A stretch of DNA of 64,000 nucleotides from Propioniciclava flava (GCF_004126535.1 NZ_PPCV01000007.1:124001-188000); one strand, 5' to 3'; counted from the first letter of the stretch, positions 46,212 to 54,949 are shown. Program-made: numbers and translations. The notes: generated by a model from the letters alone, not told the origin.

Positions 46212-46955
46212 TCAGCTTCGCAGGTGACGCAGGAAGCGCTGCGGATCCGCCAAGAAATACCGTTCGTTGATCACGAGGTCGAGATCCTCCCAGGTGATCG
46301 GCTGCAGGCCGGCGCCCTCCAACTGCCACAACGCTGCGCCAGGCAGGGCGGCGAACACGGGCGAATGCGTCGCGATCAGGAGTTGGACGTTGGGGTGACG
46401 CATCATGTCCACGAGCGTCGCCAGGGCGTGCAGCGCTGAGGTGAAGGACAACGCCGATTCCGGCTCATCGAGGACGTAGAGCCCCGGACGCAGAACCCCG
46501 CGGCTGGTCCGCGTCCGATTCTCCAAAATGGCGCGGAACGATTCCCCATGCGACAGGCGATGGAACGGATCCCCGCCGTTCGACTCCAGATAGCTGAACA
46601 AGCCGTGCATCGTTTCCGCGCGCAGGAAGTACCCGCCACGGGAGGCGCCCGCGCCCCGGACGAGCTGAAGTGTTTCCGACAAGGGCGATTCGGTCCGTCG
46701 CGTGGTGAAGCGCGCCCCGGTCGAGCCGCCCTCCGGGTTGAGCCCATAGGCCTCGGCGATCCCCTCCAGGAGCGTCGACTTCCCCGAGCCGTTCTCACCG
46801 ACCAGGATCGTGGCCTGCGACAGATCCAGCCCGTGCCTCAGTACGTGCGCCACGGCGGGGATGCGGTAGGGCCACACGTCGCGCTCCCACGCGGCGTCGC
46901 GGCGTGCTTCGACGCGGCGAACCGGACGATTCACCTCGACCAGCTTTCTCCCCAT
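46212..46955 (-). CDS. AAA-type ATPase (ABC-like, RecF/SMC-related)
   Basis: A compact 247-residue ATPase. Seen: Walker A ILVGENGSGKSTLLEGIAEAYGLN (residues about 50-73), a short insertion, the signature-like LSHGESFRAIL (about 138), Walker B GLYVLDEPESALSF (about 160-173) and an H-loop LLIATHSPVFAALPG. These predicted ATPases are common alone in bacterial genomes and are often paired with nucleases in phage defence, but no nuclease gene is adjacent here (neighbours are hspR, convergent, and a conserved unknown, divergent). The ATG has TAGCCT six bases upstream. Function open. Confidence 0.85.
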   Translation of the reverse strand: MGRKLVEVNRPVRRVEARRDAAWERDVWPYRIPAVAHVLRHGLDLSQATILVGENGSGKSTLLEGIAEAYGLNPEGGSTGARFTTRRTESPLSETLQLVRGAGASRGGYFLRAETMHGLFSYLESNGGDPFHRLSHGESFRAILENRTRTSRGVLRPGLYVLDEPESALSFTSALHALATLVDMMRHPNVQLLIATHSPVFAALPGAALWQLEGAGLQPITWEDLDLVINERYFLADPQRFLRHLRS

Positions 46956-46961
46956 GCCCGC

Positions 46962-46967
46962 AGGCTA
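46962..46967 (-). promoter_or_regulatory. -10 element for leaderless AAA ATPase gene
   Basis: TAGCCT on the minus strand, six bases before the ATG at 46955. Confidence 0.45.
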
Positions 46968-47057
46968 AAGGAGGCGTCCGACAGAAGGAGGGGGAGGACG
47001 TGCTCAACCTGTGGTTGAATCGAAGACGAACAGCCCGACGGACCGGAGGGATGGGGG

Positions 47058-47957
47058 ATGAGCGGAACGGCGGCGTCCACAAAGGTGTGGCGACGACTTG
47101 GATCCCATGCACGTGATGCGCTTCTGCGAGGGCTCGGTGAGGCCGAGTTGCGCGCGATCCTCGCCGATATCGCACGGGCGCGTGCGGGGTCGATGACCTC
47201 GGCCGACATCATCACCTGCTGGCGCGAGGACCGCCTGGTGACGCCCAGCGTGGCCGACCCGCGTGCTGTCTTGGCCCTCACCCAGCGACTCTGGGAGGCC
47301 GCGCCACCGGAATTCGCCGGTGTGACACTGTCCCCTCTGACGAGCCTGGGGACCGGGAGCCATCTCGGCGGCCGAGGACAGAACCGGGTGATCACCACGG
47401 TGCGGGGCAGCGAACTGGTCGCCGACCCGGCGCACGCGCTCGCATTGGAGGCCTCCAAGCAGCGGCGCAGCGGACACGCGCGGGTCCACCTGGCCACGCA
47501 CGCCCGCGCGACACACGCCTCGGATCCCGGCGAGGGGGCGGCCCACGAACTCATCTTTTCCTTGTGCTCGTCGGCGCCGGATGGGGGAGGCCTCAGCACC
47601 GAGGTGGAGTTGCTCGAACTGCACCTGCGCTACTGGCAGGCGGCCTTGCGCGCCCTCGTGCCGACGGCACGGCTCCATCTGGTGCTGTGGGATGTGTCCT
47701 TGGCCGCCTTGGTGGAGGGCCGAGGTCTCCTGGAGGACGTGACGGTGGTCAGGGGCACCGACGCGACGCCCTGGCGTAACCCCTACGTGGCGGCGGCCTT
47801 CCGCTTCGTTGTGGGGGAGGACAGCCCCGTGATCCTGGGCGATGGCGGCTTCGTGCCGTGGACTCAGGCGTTGACCCGTAACCGTAAGGATCGGTGCCTC
47901 GTCTCAGGGATCAGCGTGGACGCGCTCGTCCAGCAGCACTGGCTGACGGAGCACTAG
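47058..47957 (+). CDS. Conserved protein of unknown function
   Basis: A 299-residue soluble protein with no signal peptide or membrane helix. Seen: a helical N-terminus (residues 1-75), then a beta-rich core: TLSPLTSLGTGSHLGGRGQNRVITTVRGSELVADPAHALALEASKQRR (about 91-138), VHLATHARATHA, TEVELLELHLRYWQAALRAL (about 179-198) and a C-terminal FVVGEDSPVILGDGGFVPWTQAL. The order of an N-RV---RGSE-V-DP--ALALEA segment and an E---LHL-YW segment is regular enough to suggest a real enzyme domain, vaguely like class II synthetase-related folds. I cannot name the family. A GGAGGGATGGGGG stretch serves as ribosome binding site. Confidence 0.7.
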   Translation: MSGTAASTKVWRRLGSHARDALLRGLGEAELRAILADIARARAGSMTSADIITCWREDRLVTPSVADPRAVLALTQRLWEAAPPEFAGVTLSPLTSLGTGSHLGGRGQNRVITTVRGSELVADPAHALALEASKQRRSGHARVHLATHARATHASDPGEGAAHELIFSLCSSAPDGGGLSTEVELLELHLRYWQAALRALVPTARLHLVLWDVSLAALVEGRGLLEDVTVVRGTDATPWRNPYVAAAFRFVVGEDSPVILGDGGFVPWTQALTRNRKDRCLVSGISVDALVQQHWLTEH

Positions 47958-48036
47958 CCTCGCCGGTCCGTGGTAACCCCAGGAGCGGGCGCTTCGATTC
48001 GATGGAACAATGGGGGAGCCGAGAAAGGGACGTCCC

Positions 48037-48573
48037 ATGTTGTTGCGCTCACCCGCACCCCGCCCAGGCCTTCGCCTTCTGACCTTCGAACTGCCCAGCG
48101 ACCATCCGGCAGGCCGGATCAGTGTCGTGGGAACGTTCAACGCGTGGACCCCCGGCGCCACACCGTTCGTCGTGGATGGGGAGCATCAGCGGGCGCAGGC
48201 CACCGTGCCCGCCGACGCGGCGGTGTCCTTCAGGTATCTGGGCGAGCACGGCTGGTGGTTCGATGAGCCGGACGCCGATCGCGTCGATGAGGCAGGTTCC
48301 CACCTCGAACCCGACCCTGCCGCCGCGCAGTGGCACCCGGTTGAGGCGCCGCCGACGCAGGACGGCACCACGATCAGCCCCGCCGAATATGCCGCGGAGG
48401 TCGCGCTGCGCCGTCGTCGCAGGGCAGAGAAGGCGAGCCTGAAGGCTGCCCAGAAGGCACGCGAGAAGGCAGCCAAGGCGGCCAAGAAGATTCGTCGACG
48501 CACCGATAAGGCGCAGCGTCAGGCTCGCCGAGCGATCCAGGACGGGCCGTTGCGAAACGACGACCAGGAGTGA
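48037..48573 (+). CDS. Glycogen-binding-like (CBM48/isoamylase early-set) protein with basic helical tail
   Basis: A 178-residue two-part protein. Seen: an N-terminal E-set/CBM48-like domain (residues about 8-90: LLTFELPSDHPAGRISVVGTFNAWTPGATPF, AVSFRYLGEHGWWFDEPDADRVDE) with the G-x-F-N-x-W signature of glycogen-binding modules, and a C-terminal Lys/Arg/Ala-rich helix (about 117-170: AALRRR-type repeats, KASLKAAQKAREKAAKAAKKIRRRTDKAQRQARRA) resembling histone-H1-like tails. A GTG/ATG at 48010 would add nine residues; AAAGGGAC before 48037 favours the shorter form. The role is unknown; nucleic acid or polyphosphate binding by the tail is inference. Confidence 0.65.
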   Translation: MLLRSPAPRPGLRLLTFELPSDHPAGRISVVGTFNAWTPGATPFVVDGEHQRAQATVPADAAVSFRYLGEHGWWFDEPDADRVDEAGSHLEPDPAAAQWHPVEAPPTQDGTTISPAEYAAEVALRRRRRAEKASLKAAQKAREKAAKAAKKIRRRTDKAQRQARRAIQDGPLRNDDQE

Positions 48574-49790
48574 TGCGCCTGTCTGCGAGCGCACGGTTGT
48601 GGTGGGCCCTGATCGCGATCGCGGTGCTGGCGGTCAACCTGCGTCCTGGCGCGACATCCTTGGGGCCGGTGCTGGCCGAGGTGAAACAGAGCCTGGGCAT
48701 CACGAGCACCGTCGCTGGCGTCCTGACCGCCTTGCCAGGGTTCGCCTTTGCCGTGTTTGGCGCAGTTGCGGTGTCCCTTGGTCTGCGGTGGGGGCTCTCG
48801 CGCGCCCTGGCGATCGCCACGGTGGTCGCGACGATCGGGCTCCTGGCCCGCCCGTTCGTGGACTCGGCGCTGGCCTTCCTGCTGTTCAGCGTGGTCGCGT
48901 TCGCGGGCATGGCCGTGGGCAACGTCTTGGTGCCCGCCTACGTCAAGGAGACCTTCCCCAACCGGCTCGCCGGGGTGATGTCGGTCTACACCATCTCGCT
49001 CGCCATCGGCGCGACCGGTGCGTCGATGCTGTCGGCCCCCCTGTCGGCGGTGGCTCCCGGGGGCTGGCGTTTCGCGTTGGGGGTGTGGGGCGCGTCGATG
49101 GCGCTGGCGACCGTGCCGTGGATCGTCGTGGCGGTCTCGGATCGCAGGCGCAGGCGAAGGCTGCCCCCGGCGCCGGACGTACCGCGCCGCTCGGGGTCCA
49201 TCTTCGGTGTGGTGCGCTCGCGCAAGGCGATCGCATTGGCGGTGTTCTTCGGGACGCAATCGATGCAGGCTTACGTGCAGTTCGGCTGGCTCGCGCAGAT
49301 GTTCCGCGACGGCGGGCTGGGGGCAACCGAGGCGGGGTGGATGGTCGGGATCACCGCGGCCCTCGGCATTCCGGCCGGGTTCGTCATGCCCGTCGTCGCA
49401 GCACGCGTGCGCGATCCCCGCTGGGTGGTGGTCCTGCTGGGGGCGCTTCTGGTGGCGGGATACCTGGGAATCTGGCTGGCGCCCACGACGCTGCCGTGGC
49501 TGTGGGCGACCTTCTTGGGCCTGTCCGGATTCGCGTTTGCGCTCTCGCTTGCCCTGGTGACCGCTCGGACGCGCGACCCTCACGTCACGACGCAACTGTC
49601 AGGGTTCACGCAGTCGGTGGGCTACCTGTTCTCTGCCTGCGGCCCGTTCGCGGTCGGTCTCTTGTTCGATGTCACGCACGGGTGGACGATCCCGTTGTGG
49701 TTCCTGCTGGGCAGTGCGGTCGTGTTCACGACCGCGGGCATGGTGGCCGCGGGGCCGGGAGACGTCGATGACGACCTCGTCCGCGCCTGA
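48573..49790 (+). CDS. MFS transporter, CynX/NimT family
   Basis: A 405-residue twelve-helix permease. Seen: N-terminal WWALIAIAVLAVNLRPGATSLGPVLAEVKQSLGITSTVAGVLTALPGFAFAVFGAV, matching the R-P--t-lgPll--i----g-s----g-l---p----g---p pattern of CynX/NimT (cyanate/2-nitroimidazole) permeases, paired helical halves around a cytoplasmic loop (DRRRRRRLPPAPDVPRRSG) and FTQSVGYLFSACGPFAVGLLFD in helix ten. Substrate not predictable. The ATG overlaps the previous stop (TGATG), and its own 3' end overlaps the alkyltransferase-like gene by 23 bases. Confidence 0.88.
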   Translation: MRLSASARLWWALIAIAVLAVNLRPGATSLGPVLAEVKQSLGITSTVAGVLTALPGFAFAVFGAVAVSLGLRWGLSRALAIATVVATIGLLARPFVDSALAFLLFSVVAFAGMAVGNVLVPAYVKETFPNRLAGVMSVYTISLAIGATGASMLSAPLSAVAPGGWRFALGVWGASMALATVPWIVVAVSDRRRRRRLPPAPDVPRRSGSIFGVVRSRKAIALAVFFGTQSMQAYVQFGWLAQMFRDGGLGATEAGWMVGITAALGIPAGFVMPVVAARVRDPRWVVVLLGALLVAGYLGIWLAPTTLPWLWATFLGLSGFAFALSLALVTARTRDPHVTTQLSGFTQSVGYLFSACGPFAVGLLFDVTHGWTIPLWFLLGSAVVFTTAGMVAAGPGDVDDDLVRA

Positions 49791-50127
49791 TCCTGGCGAG
49801 CGCGTCGCGCTGGCCGTCAGCCTGGTCCCGCCCGGACGCGTGGCGGCCTACGGCGAGATCGGGACCCTCGTCGGCATCGGTCCGCGTCAGGTGGGCGCGG
49901 TGCTGAAGGACCTCGACCTTGCGGTGCCCTGGTGGCGGATCATGGGCCACGACGGACGCTGCGCGGTCCTGGATGCCGCCCTACCGCATTGGCGCGCCGA
50001 AGGGATCGAGGTCAGACCGGACGGGCGCGGCTGTCGCATGGCGCGCTACCACGCCGATCTCGGCGAACTGGCCACCGACTACCGTCTCGCTGCCGCCGAG
50101 CGTGGCTGGAGCTTCGACGAACCCTGA
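49768..50127 (+). CDS. Alkyltransferase-like (ATL) DNA repair protein
   Basis: A 119-residue member of the MGMT family. Seen: ERVALAVSLVPPGRVAAYGEIGTLVGIGPRQVGAVLKDL, the DNA-binding helix-turn-helix of O6-alkylguanine transferases with the arginine finger region, then PWWRIMGHDGR where active enzymes have PCHRVV-x-x-G: the acceptor cysteine is replaced by tryptophan. This is the hallmark of ATL proteins, which bind and flip O6-alkylguanine and hand it to nucleotide excision repair. The start ATG lies inside the end of the MFS gene, so translation may be coupled. The function follows from the family; it was not tested. Confidence 0.9.
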   Translation: MTTSSAPDPGERVALAVSLVPPGRVAAYGEIGTLVGIGPRQVGAVLKDLDLAVPWWRIMGHDGRCAVLDAALPHWRAEGIEVRPDGRGCRMARYHADLGELATDYRLAAAERGWSFDEP

Positions 50128-50203
50128 GCGGCGCGTGAGCCGAGGCGGGACGCGTCGCGACGGGGGCTGCAACGGGCTGGCCGACCTCCTTGGTCAGATC
50201 GAC

Positions 50204-50209
50204 TAGAAT
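50204..50209 (+). promoter_or_regulatory. Likely -10 element of the DEAD-box helicase gene
   Basis: TAGAAT about 138 bases before the helicase ATG, implying a leader of about 130 bases. Two perfect 8-bp hairpins follow at once (50218-50247 and 50256-50274). A matching -35 element is not obvious. Confidence 0.5.
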
Positions 50210-50217
50210 GGTGGGCA

Positions 50218-50274
50218 GCGACCCGCACCAGTCTTGCCTCGGGTCGCATGATGATGCGATCCATCGTGGATCGC
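50218..50274 (+). promoter_or_regulatory. Structured 5' leader of the helicase mRNA
   Basis: Hairpin A: GCGACCCG (50218-50225) with CGGGTCGC (50240-50247). Hairpin B: GCGATCCA (50256-50263) with TGGATCGC (50267-50274), loop TCG. Both stems are perfect. Long structured leaders occur on several cold-inducible helicase messages; that link is inference here. Confidence 0.45.
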
Positions 50275-50346
50275 TGGTCGCGCCGCACCGGTCACCGGAT
50301 CGGATCCTGCCGAGCGCGCCGGGCGAGACGCCCAGGAATCAGGAAT

Positions 50347-51858
50347 ATGACGTCACCTTTCGCACGCCTTGGCGTGCCGACCAACCTCGTCGACGTGCTG
50401 GCCACGTTCGACATCGACACCCCCACCCCCATCCAAGCGGCCACGCTGCCCGACTCCCTGGCCGGACGCGACGTGCTCGGCCGCGGACGCACCGGCTCGG
50501 GTAAGACCTTCGCCTTCGCGCTGCCCGTGGTGGCGCGCCTGGCAGCTGAGCGGCGGCGTCCGGCGCCGGGGCGCCCGCGTGCCCTCGTGCTCGCCCCCAC
50601 CCGTGAACTCGCGGCGCAGATCGCCGACTCTCTGCGTCCGCTCGCTGCGGCCGACCGGCTCAGCCTGCTGACCATCTTCGGTGGGGTGAACCAGAATCCG
50701 CAGGTGCGGGCGCTGCGTGACGGCGTCGACATTCTCGTCGCCACGCCCGGACGCCTCCTCGACCTGCGTGACCAGGGCCACCTGGCGCTCAGCGATGTGA
50801 TGGTCACCGTCATCGACGAGGCCGACCACATGAGCGATATGGGCTTCCTGCCGGGGGTGAAGAAGATCCTCGCCGCGACGCCGAATCGTTCGCAGCGGCT
50901 GTTGTTCTCCGCCACCCTCGACAACGCCGTCAACGTGCTGGTCAAGCAGTTCCTCCACGACCCCGTCGTGCACGAGGCCGACTCCGCGCAGTCCCCGGTC
51001 GCGACCATGCAGCACCACGTTTTGACGGTGAGCCCTGCCGAACGCCTCGATGTCGTCGCCGATCTCACCGCAGCCCCCGGGCGCACCATCGTGTTCACCC
51101 GCACCAAGCACGGCGCCAAGAAGCTCGCCAAGCAACTCGTGGCGCGCGGCATCCCGGCGGTGGACCTGCACGGCAACCTCAACCAGAACGCCCGGACGCG
51201 CCACTTGGAGGCATTCGGCTCCGGACGCGTGGAGACCCTCGTGGCCACCGATATCGCGGCCCGCGGGATTCACGTCGATGACGTCGCCCTCGTGGTGCAC
51301 GCCGATCCGCCCACCGAGCACAAGGCGTACCTGCACCGCTCCGGACGCACCGCGCGGGCCGGGCACGCGGGTACGGTCGTAACGATCGCGACCCCCGATC
51401 AACGCGGCGACGTGCGCGGGCTCATGCGCGCAGCGAAGATCACCCCGCAGATCAGCGAGGCGACCCCCGAGATCCTGCACTCGCTGGCTCCCGGCGAGCG
51501 TCACCTCATGAGTGCTGCCGAGGTGGTCGAGCGGACGCCGAGCGCCCCGGTGCAGCAGCAACAGCAAGGCGGCGGCAACCGCCGAAGTGGCGGTGGGCGT
51601 GGGCGCGGTGGACGCGGCGGGGCGACCGGACACGGCACGTCGGGCACCCGCGGAGGCGAGCAGCGTTCCACGGGTGGTCGTGGTGGTGCGTCGACGCGCG
51701 GACGCTCCGGAGGATCCTCGAACGCGGGCGCGCAGCGCAGCAGCGCAGGCACCTCGCGACGTGGGGGAGGCGCCTCGAGCGCCAGCCCGGCGGGCTCGAC
51801 GCGCGGCGCGGCGGCGTTCTCGGCGTCGGCTGGTCGCGCTCAGCGCCGCAGCCGCTAA
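50347..51858 (+). CDS. DEAD-box RNA helicase (RhlE/DeaD-like) with RGG-rich tail
   Basis: A 503-residue ATP-dependent RNA helicase for ribosome assembly or RNA turnover. Seen: Q motif region FDIDTPTPIQAATLP, motif I GRGRTGSGKTFAF (about residues 47-58), motif Ia PTRELAAQI, motif II VIDEADHMSDMG (about 156), motif III FSATL, motif V VATDIAARGIHVDDV and motif VI HRSGRTARAG (about 325-345). The C-terminal 110 residues are Gly/Arg/Ser-rich (NRRSGGGRGRGGRGG and similar), an RNA-binding tail common in actinobacterial helicases. The ATG at 50347 directly precedes the Q motif. It has a long structured leader and ends at a bidirectional terminator. Confidence 0.95.
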   Translation: MTSPFARLGVPTNLVDVLATFDIDTPTPIQAATLPDSLAGRDVLGRGRTGSGKTFAFALPVVARLAAERRRPAPGRPRALVLAPTRELAAQIADSLRPLAAADRLSLLTIFGGVNQNPQVRALRDGVDILVATPGRLLDLRDQGHLALSDVMVTVIDEADHMSDMGFLPGVKKILAATPNRSQRLLFSATLDNAVNVLVKQFLHDPVVHEADSAQSPVATMQHHVLTVSPAERLDVVADLTAAPGRTIVFTRTKHGAKKLAKQLVARGIPAVDLHGNLNQNARTRHLEAFGSGRVETLVATDIAARGIHVDDVALVVHADPPTEHKAYLHRSGRTARAGHAGTVVTIATPDQRGDVRGLMRAAKITPQISEATPEILHSLAPGERHLMSAAEVVERTPSAPVQQQQQGGGNRRSGGGRGRGGRGGATGHGTSGTRGGEQRSTGGRGGASTRGRSGGSSNAGAQRSSAGTSRRGGGASSASPAGSTRGAAAFSASAGRAQRRSR

Positions 51859-51886
51859 GCCGGCGCGGTCCCCTCAACGATGACCA

Positions 51887-51929
51887 ACGCGCAGGCGCCC
51901 GGGCAGCAACAGCCCGGGCGCCTGCGCGT
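51887..51929. terminator. Bidirectional terminator between helicase and M3 peptidase
   Basis: A perfect 18-bp stem (51887-51904 with 51912-51929) and a seven-base loop AGCAACA, between convergent genes. Confidence 0.88.
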
Positions 51930-51935
51930 GTGTCG

Positions 51936-53864
51936 TCAGCGGGCCAGCCAGGCCGCGTACGCGTCGAAGGAGAACGGGCGCCCGAGGAACGTGGCGACGA
52001 GATCCGCCGCGTCACGGCTGCCGCCGGGGGCCAGCACCGTGTCGCGGTAGCGCGTCGCGACGCGCTCATCGAACAGGTCGTCGGCGTTGAACGCGCTGAA
52101 CAGGTCCTTAGCGATCACCAGGGACCACATGTAGGTGTAGTAGCCCGAGCCGTACCCGTCGAGGTGACCAAAGCTGGTCGGCATGCAGGTGCCGGGCAGG
52201 TACGGGAACAGGGAGTAGCGAGCTTGAAGCTCCGCGGTCCGTGCCACCACATCGTCGGGATTCTCCAGGTGCAGGTAGTACGACAGCGCCGCGTAGAACA
52301 TCTGGGTGCGGGCGAAGTAGCCCTTCCCGAAATCCTCGGCCTCACGCATCCGGGCCACCAGTGCGGCGGGGATGGGCTCGCCGGCGGCGTTCGTGGCGAA
52401 GCTGCGCAGCACGTCGGCGTCCCAGGCCCACTCCTCCAGCATTTGGCTGGGAGCCTCGACGAAGTCCCATTCCGTCGCGACCCCGGAAAACTCGGCCCAG
52501 CGCTGGTGCCCGCCCACGAGGTGATGGACCAGGTGCCCGAACTCGTGGAACAAGGTGACGACATCGTCGTGCTCCATCAGCCCCGTCGGCAGGTTGCACA
52601 CGAGGGCGCCCTCGGGGAGTTGCACCTGCGACACGCCACCGACCAAGGTGAACTGGGCAGCATGCTTGAACTTGCCCTCGCGGGGGTGCAGATCCAGGTA
52701 GATGCGGCCCAAGAGTTCCCCGTCGGCCATGCGAGTCACGTCGTAGGCGGTGACGGCCTCGTGCCAGACCGGCGCATCGGCGCGCGGGGTGTACGTCAGC
52801 CCGAAGAGACGCCCGGTGACCTTCAGCAGCCCGGCCCGCACCTTGGCGAAATCGAAGTACGTGCGCACGACCTGGGCGTCCACATCGAGTTCTTCACGGC
52901 GGTGGACTTCGGCGTAGTAGGCGGCATCGCTGGACTCGACGCGCTCAGCCTCAGGATGGTCGCGACGCAAGCGCTCCAGCAGGACGGCCACGTCGCGGTG
53001 GGCGGGCGCGTCGGCGGCGTCGGCGATCTTGTCGATGAAGGCGGCGATCGCGTCGCCGGACCCGATCATTTTCACCTCCGCGTCGTAGTCGGGCCAACTC
53101 GCGTACCCCAGCAACTGCGCCAGTTCCGCGCGCAGCCCGAAGATCTCGTGGAGGGCAGGCACGTTGTCGGGGTAGCCGATCGTGAGGGAGGCGATCGACA
53201 GGTCGCGACGCGCCTGCGCGTCATGCGCGAACGTGCGGAAAGGAAGGGCGTCGGGGTAGTCGGTGGTGACGCTCACCCAGCCCTCGTCATCGGCAGGGTG
53301 AGCGTCGATCCAATCCTGCGGCAGCCCGTCGAGTTGCTCGGGCCGGACGCGGATCGTGCGGGTGCCCTCGCGGATGGTCTTGGCGAACTGCTGACCCACC
53401 ACGGTGAGCCGATCGCGGATCTCGGTGATCCGGGCGCGCGTCTGCTCATCGGTGGCCACGCCGGAACGGCGGAAGGACCGCACCACATGCTCCAGCAGGC
53501 GGGACGCCTCGGCGTCCAGATCGCTGGCATCCAGGCCGGAGAACACGGCGTACAACTCCGTGTCCAGACCCAACTGGGTGGCCAGGCTGCGGGCCTGCTG
53601 CGCCAACGCGTCCGCTTGCTCGCGGACGGCAAGGTCGGGATGGACCTCGCTGAACAGTTCGCAGCGGGCCGCGACGGACCCCAGCGCAATGTCGATGTCG
53701 TTCCAGGCTTCCAGGACGGCCTGCGCCGAACTCGGCGTCTCGGTCTTGAGGCGGTCCGCCCCGCTACGGGCCGCATCCAAGGCGGCGGCGCAGGAATCGG
53801 TCAACCAGGCGAGGTAGGCCTGACCCTCAGGTGCGGGCAGGGACAGCGGTGTCAGATCACTCAC
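51936..53864 (-). CDS. M3-family zinc metallopeptidase (oligopeptidase)
   Basis: A cytosolic oligopeptidase of the thimet/Dcp type, 642 residues. Seen: a long helical N-terminal half with the M3 block IRVRPEQLDGLPQDWI, the zinc motif LFHEFGHLVHHLVGG (HExxH form HEFGH at about residue 440), the following EFSGVATEWDFVEAPSQMLEEWAWD carrying the third zinc ligand (Glu), and near the C-terminus YGSGYYTYMWSLVIAKDLFSAFNA with the substrate-binding tyrosines. Function: degradation of short peptides released by other proteases. The GTG start at 53864 has TAGGGT six bases upstream. Confidence 0.95.
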   Translation of the reverse strand: MSDLTPLSLPAPEGQAYLAWLTDSCAAALDAARSGADRLKTETPSSAQAVLEAWNDIDIALGSVAARCELFSEVHPDLAVREQADALAQQARSLATQLGLDTELYAVFSGLDASDLDAEASRLLEHVVRSFRRSGVATDEQTRARITEIRDRLTVVGQQFAKTIREGTRTIRVRPEQLDGLPQDWIDAHPADDEGWVSVTTDYPDALPFRTFAHDAQARRDLSIASLTIGYPDNVPALHEIFGLRAELAQLLGYASWPDYDAEVKMIGSGDAIAAFIDKIADAADAPAHRDVAVLLERLRRDHPEAERVESSDAAYYAEVHRREELDVDAQVVRTYFDFAKVRAGLLKVTGRLFGLTYTPRADAPVWHEAVTAYDVTRMADGELLGRIYLDLHPREGKFKHAAQFTLVGGVSQVQLPEGALVCNLPTGLMEHDDVVTLFHEFGHLVHHLVGGHQRWAEFSGVATEWDFVEAPSQMLEEWAWDADVLRSFATNAAGEPIPAALVARMREAEDFGKGYFARTQMFYAALSYYLHLENPDDVVARTAELQARYSLFPYLPGTCMPTSFGHLDGYGSGYYTYMWSLVIAKDLFSAFNADDLFDERVATRYRDTVLAPGGSRDAADLVATFLGRPFSFDAYAAWLAR

Positions 53865-53870
53865 GGGCTC

Positions 53871-53876
53871 ACCCTA
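53871..53876 (-). promoter_or_regulatory. -10 element for leaderless M3 peptidase gene
   Basis: TAGGGT on the minus strand, six bases before the GTG at 53864. Confidence 0.5.
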
Positions 53877-53914
53877 CCCAGCGGCCCATGCGCACCCGCC
53901 GCCCGGGCTGGCCT

Positions 53915-54949
53915 CTATGAGGTGACCAGCGCCAGGGCCAGGAGCGGGACGTAACAGGCCAGGATCAGACCGACGACCACCAGATGCCACCGGCGGTGCT
54001 CGGCCATGACCGCGACGAACTCCCGGATCAGGGCGCTGGGGTAGTAGTAGCCCGCGGTGGGGGCGCCCACGACGCGAGCGTTGAGGCCGAACGAGCGCGT
54101 CAGCATGCCCGCACGGAGCGCGTGATAGTTGCTCGTCACGACGATCACCGGGGCGTCCGGGGAGGGCAGGAGGCGGCGCGAGAGTTGCAGGTTCTCTCGG
54201 GTGGTGCGCGAGGCGGTCTCGGGGAGAACCAGGTCAGTGGGGGAGCCTGCGGCGACGAGGAAGTGGCCCATCGCCACCCCCTCGGGAACCGTCTCGTCCG
54301 CGCCTTGGCCACCGCTGGGGATCAGGACGGGGGGCGGGACGAAGCGTTGCTGGACCTCCCGGGCCTTGCGGAGGCGTCCGGCCAGGAGCGGGGGCACACG
54401 ATCCCCGTCCAGCAGGCCCGCCCCGAGCACGATGATGGCTTCGGGGCGTTGCAGCGCCGTCAGGCGGCTCGACAGCAGCGAGGTGGCCCAGAAGGCGGCA
54501 AAGCAGGTCGCCACGTAGCCAGCGAGGGTCAAGACGAGGAAGGTCAGGCTCACCAGGACCAGGCGGGTCGTGGTGCCCCACGCGTCTGGCCAGGGCACAA
54601 AGACCATCAACACCAGGCCCACCATGCCCAGGCCTGCCAGCAACGAGAGCGCGTTGCCGAGCGACAGGCTCTCTTTGCGCAGCATCGTGACGCCGTTGGC
54701 GAGGAGGAAAACCGCCAACACGGGATAGCTGAGTACCGGGACGAGGGCGCACAGCATCAAGAAGATCGCCAGGGGGATGAGGTGCCCCTGCTCGGCTGCG
54801 ATCACCAGGCCGCAGAACAGGGCGAGCCCGAATCCGCCGACGAGGGCCACCCCGTACAGGATGCGCCGTCCGTCGGTGATCATGCGCCACAGCCCCCAGG
54901 CGAAGGCGACCACCCCGAGGATCATCGGCGTCCACACGAACCAACCCAT
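53915..54949 (-). CDS. YdcF/ElyC-like (DUF218) membrane protein
   Basis: A 344-residue envelope protein. Seen: a membrane domain of about five helices (residues 1-165: MILGVVAFAWGLWRM, ILYGVALVGGFGLALFCGLVI, LIPLAIFLMLCALVPVLSYPVLAVFLLANGVTML, LLAGLGMVGLVLMVFVPW, TFLVLTLAGYVATCFAAFWATSLL), then the DUF218 domain: AIIVLGAGLLDGDRVPPLLAGRL, LIPSGGQGADETVPEGVAMGHFL, PETASRTTRENLQLSRRLL and VIVVTSNYHALRAGML. Actinobacterial YdcF proteins are linked to wall polymer synthesis, without a defined reaction. The ATG at 54949 has GGGAGG close upstream. It is a second DUF218 protein in the window beside the SanA-like one, and divergent from clpB. Confidence 0.87.
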   Translation of the reverse strand: MGWFVWTPMILGVVAFAWGLWRMITDGRRILYGVALVGGFGLALFCGLVIAAEQGHLIPLAIFLMLCALVPVLSYPVLAVFLLANGVTMLRKESLSLGNALSLLAGLGMVGLVLMVFVPWPDAWGTTTRLVLVSLTFLVLTLAGYVATCFAAFWATSLLSSRLTALQRPEAIIVLGAGLLDGDRVPPLLAGRLRKAREVQQRFVPPPVLIPSGGQGADETVPEGVAMGHFLVAAGSPTDLVLPETASRTTRENLQLSRRLLPSPDAPVIVVTSNYHALRAGMLTRSFGLNARVVGAPTAGYYYPSALIREFVAVMAEHRRWHLVVVGLILACYVPLLALALVTS

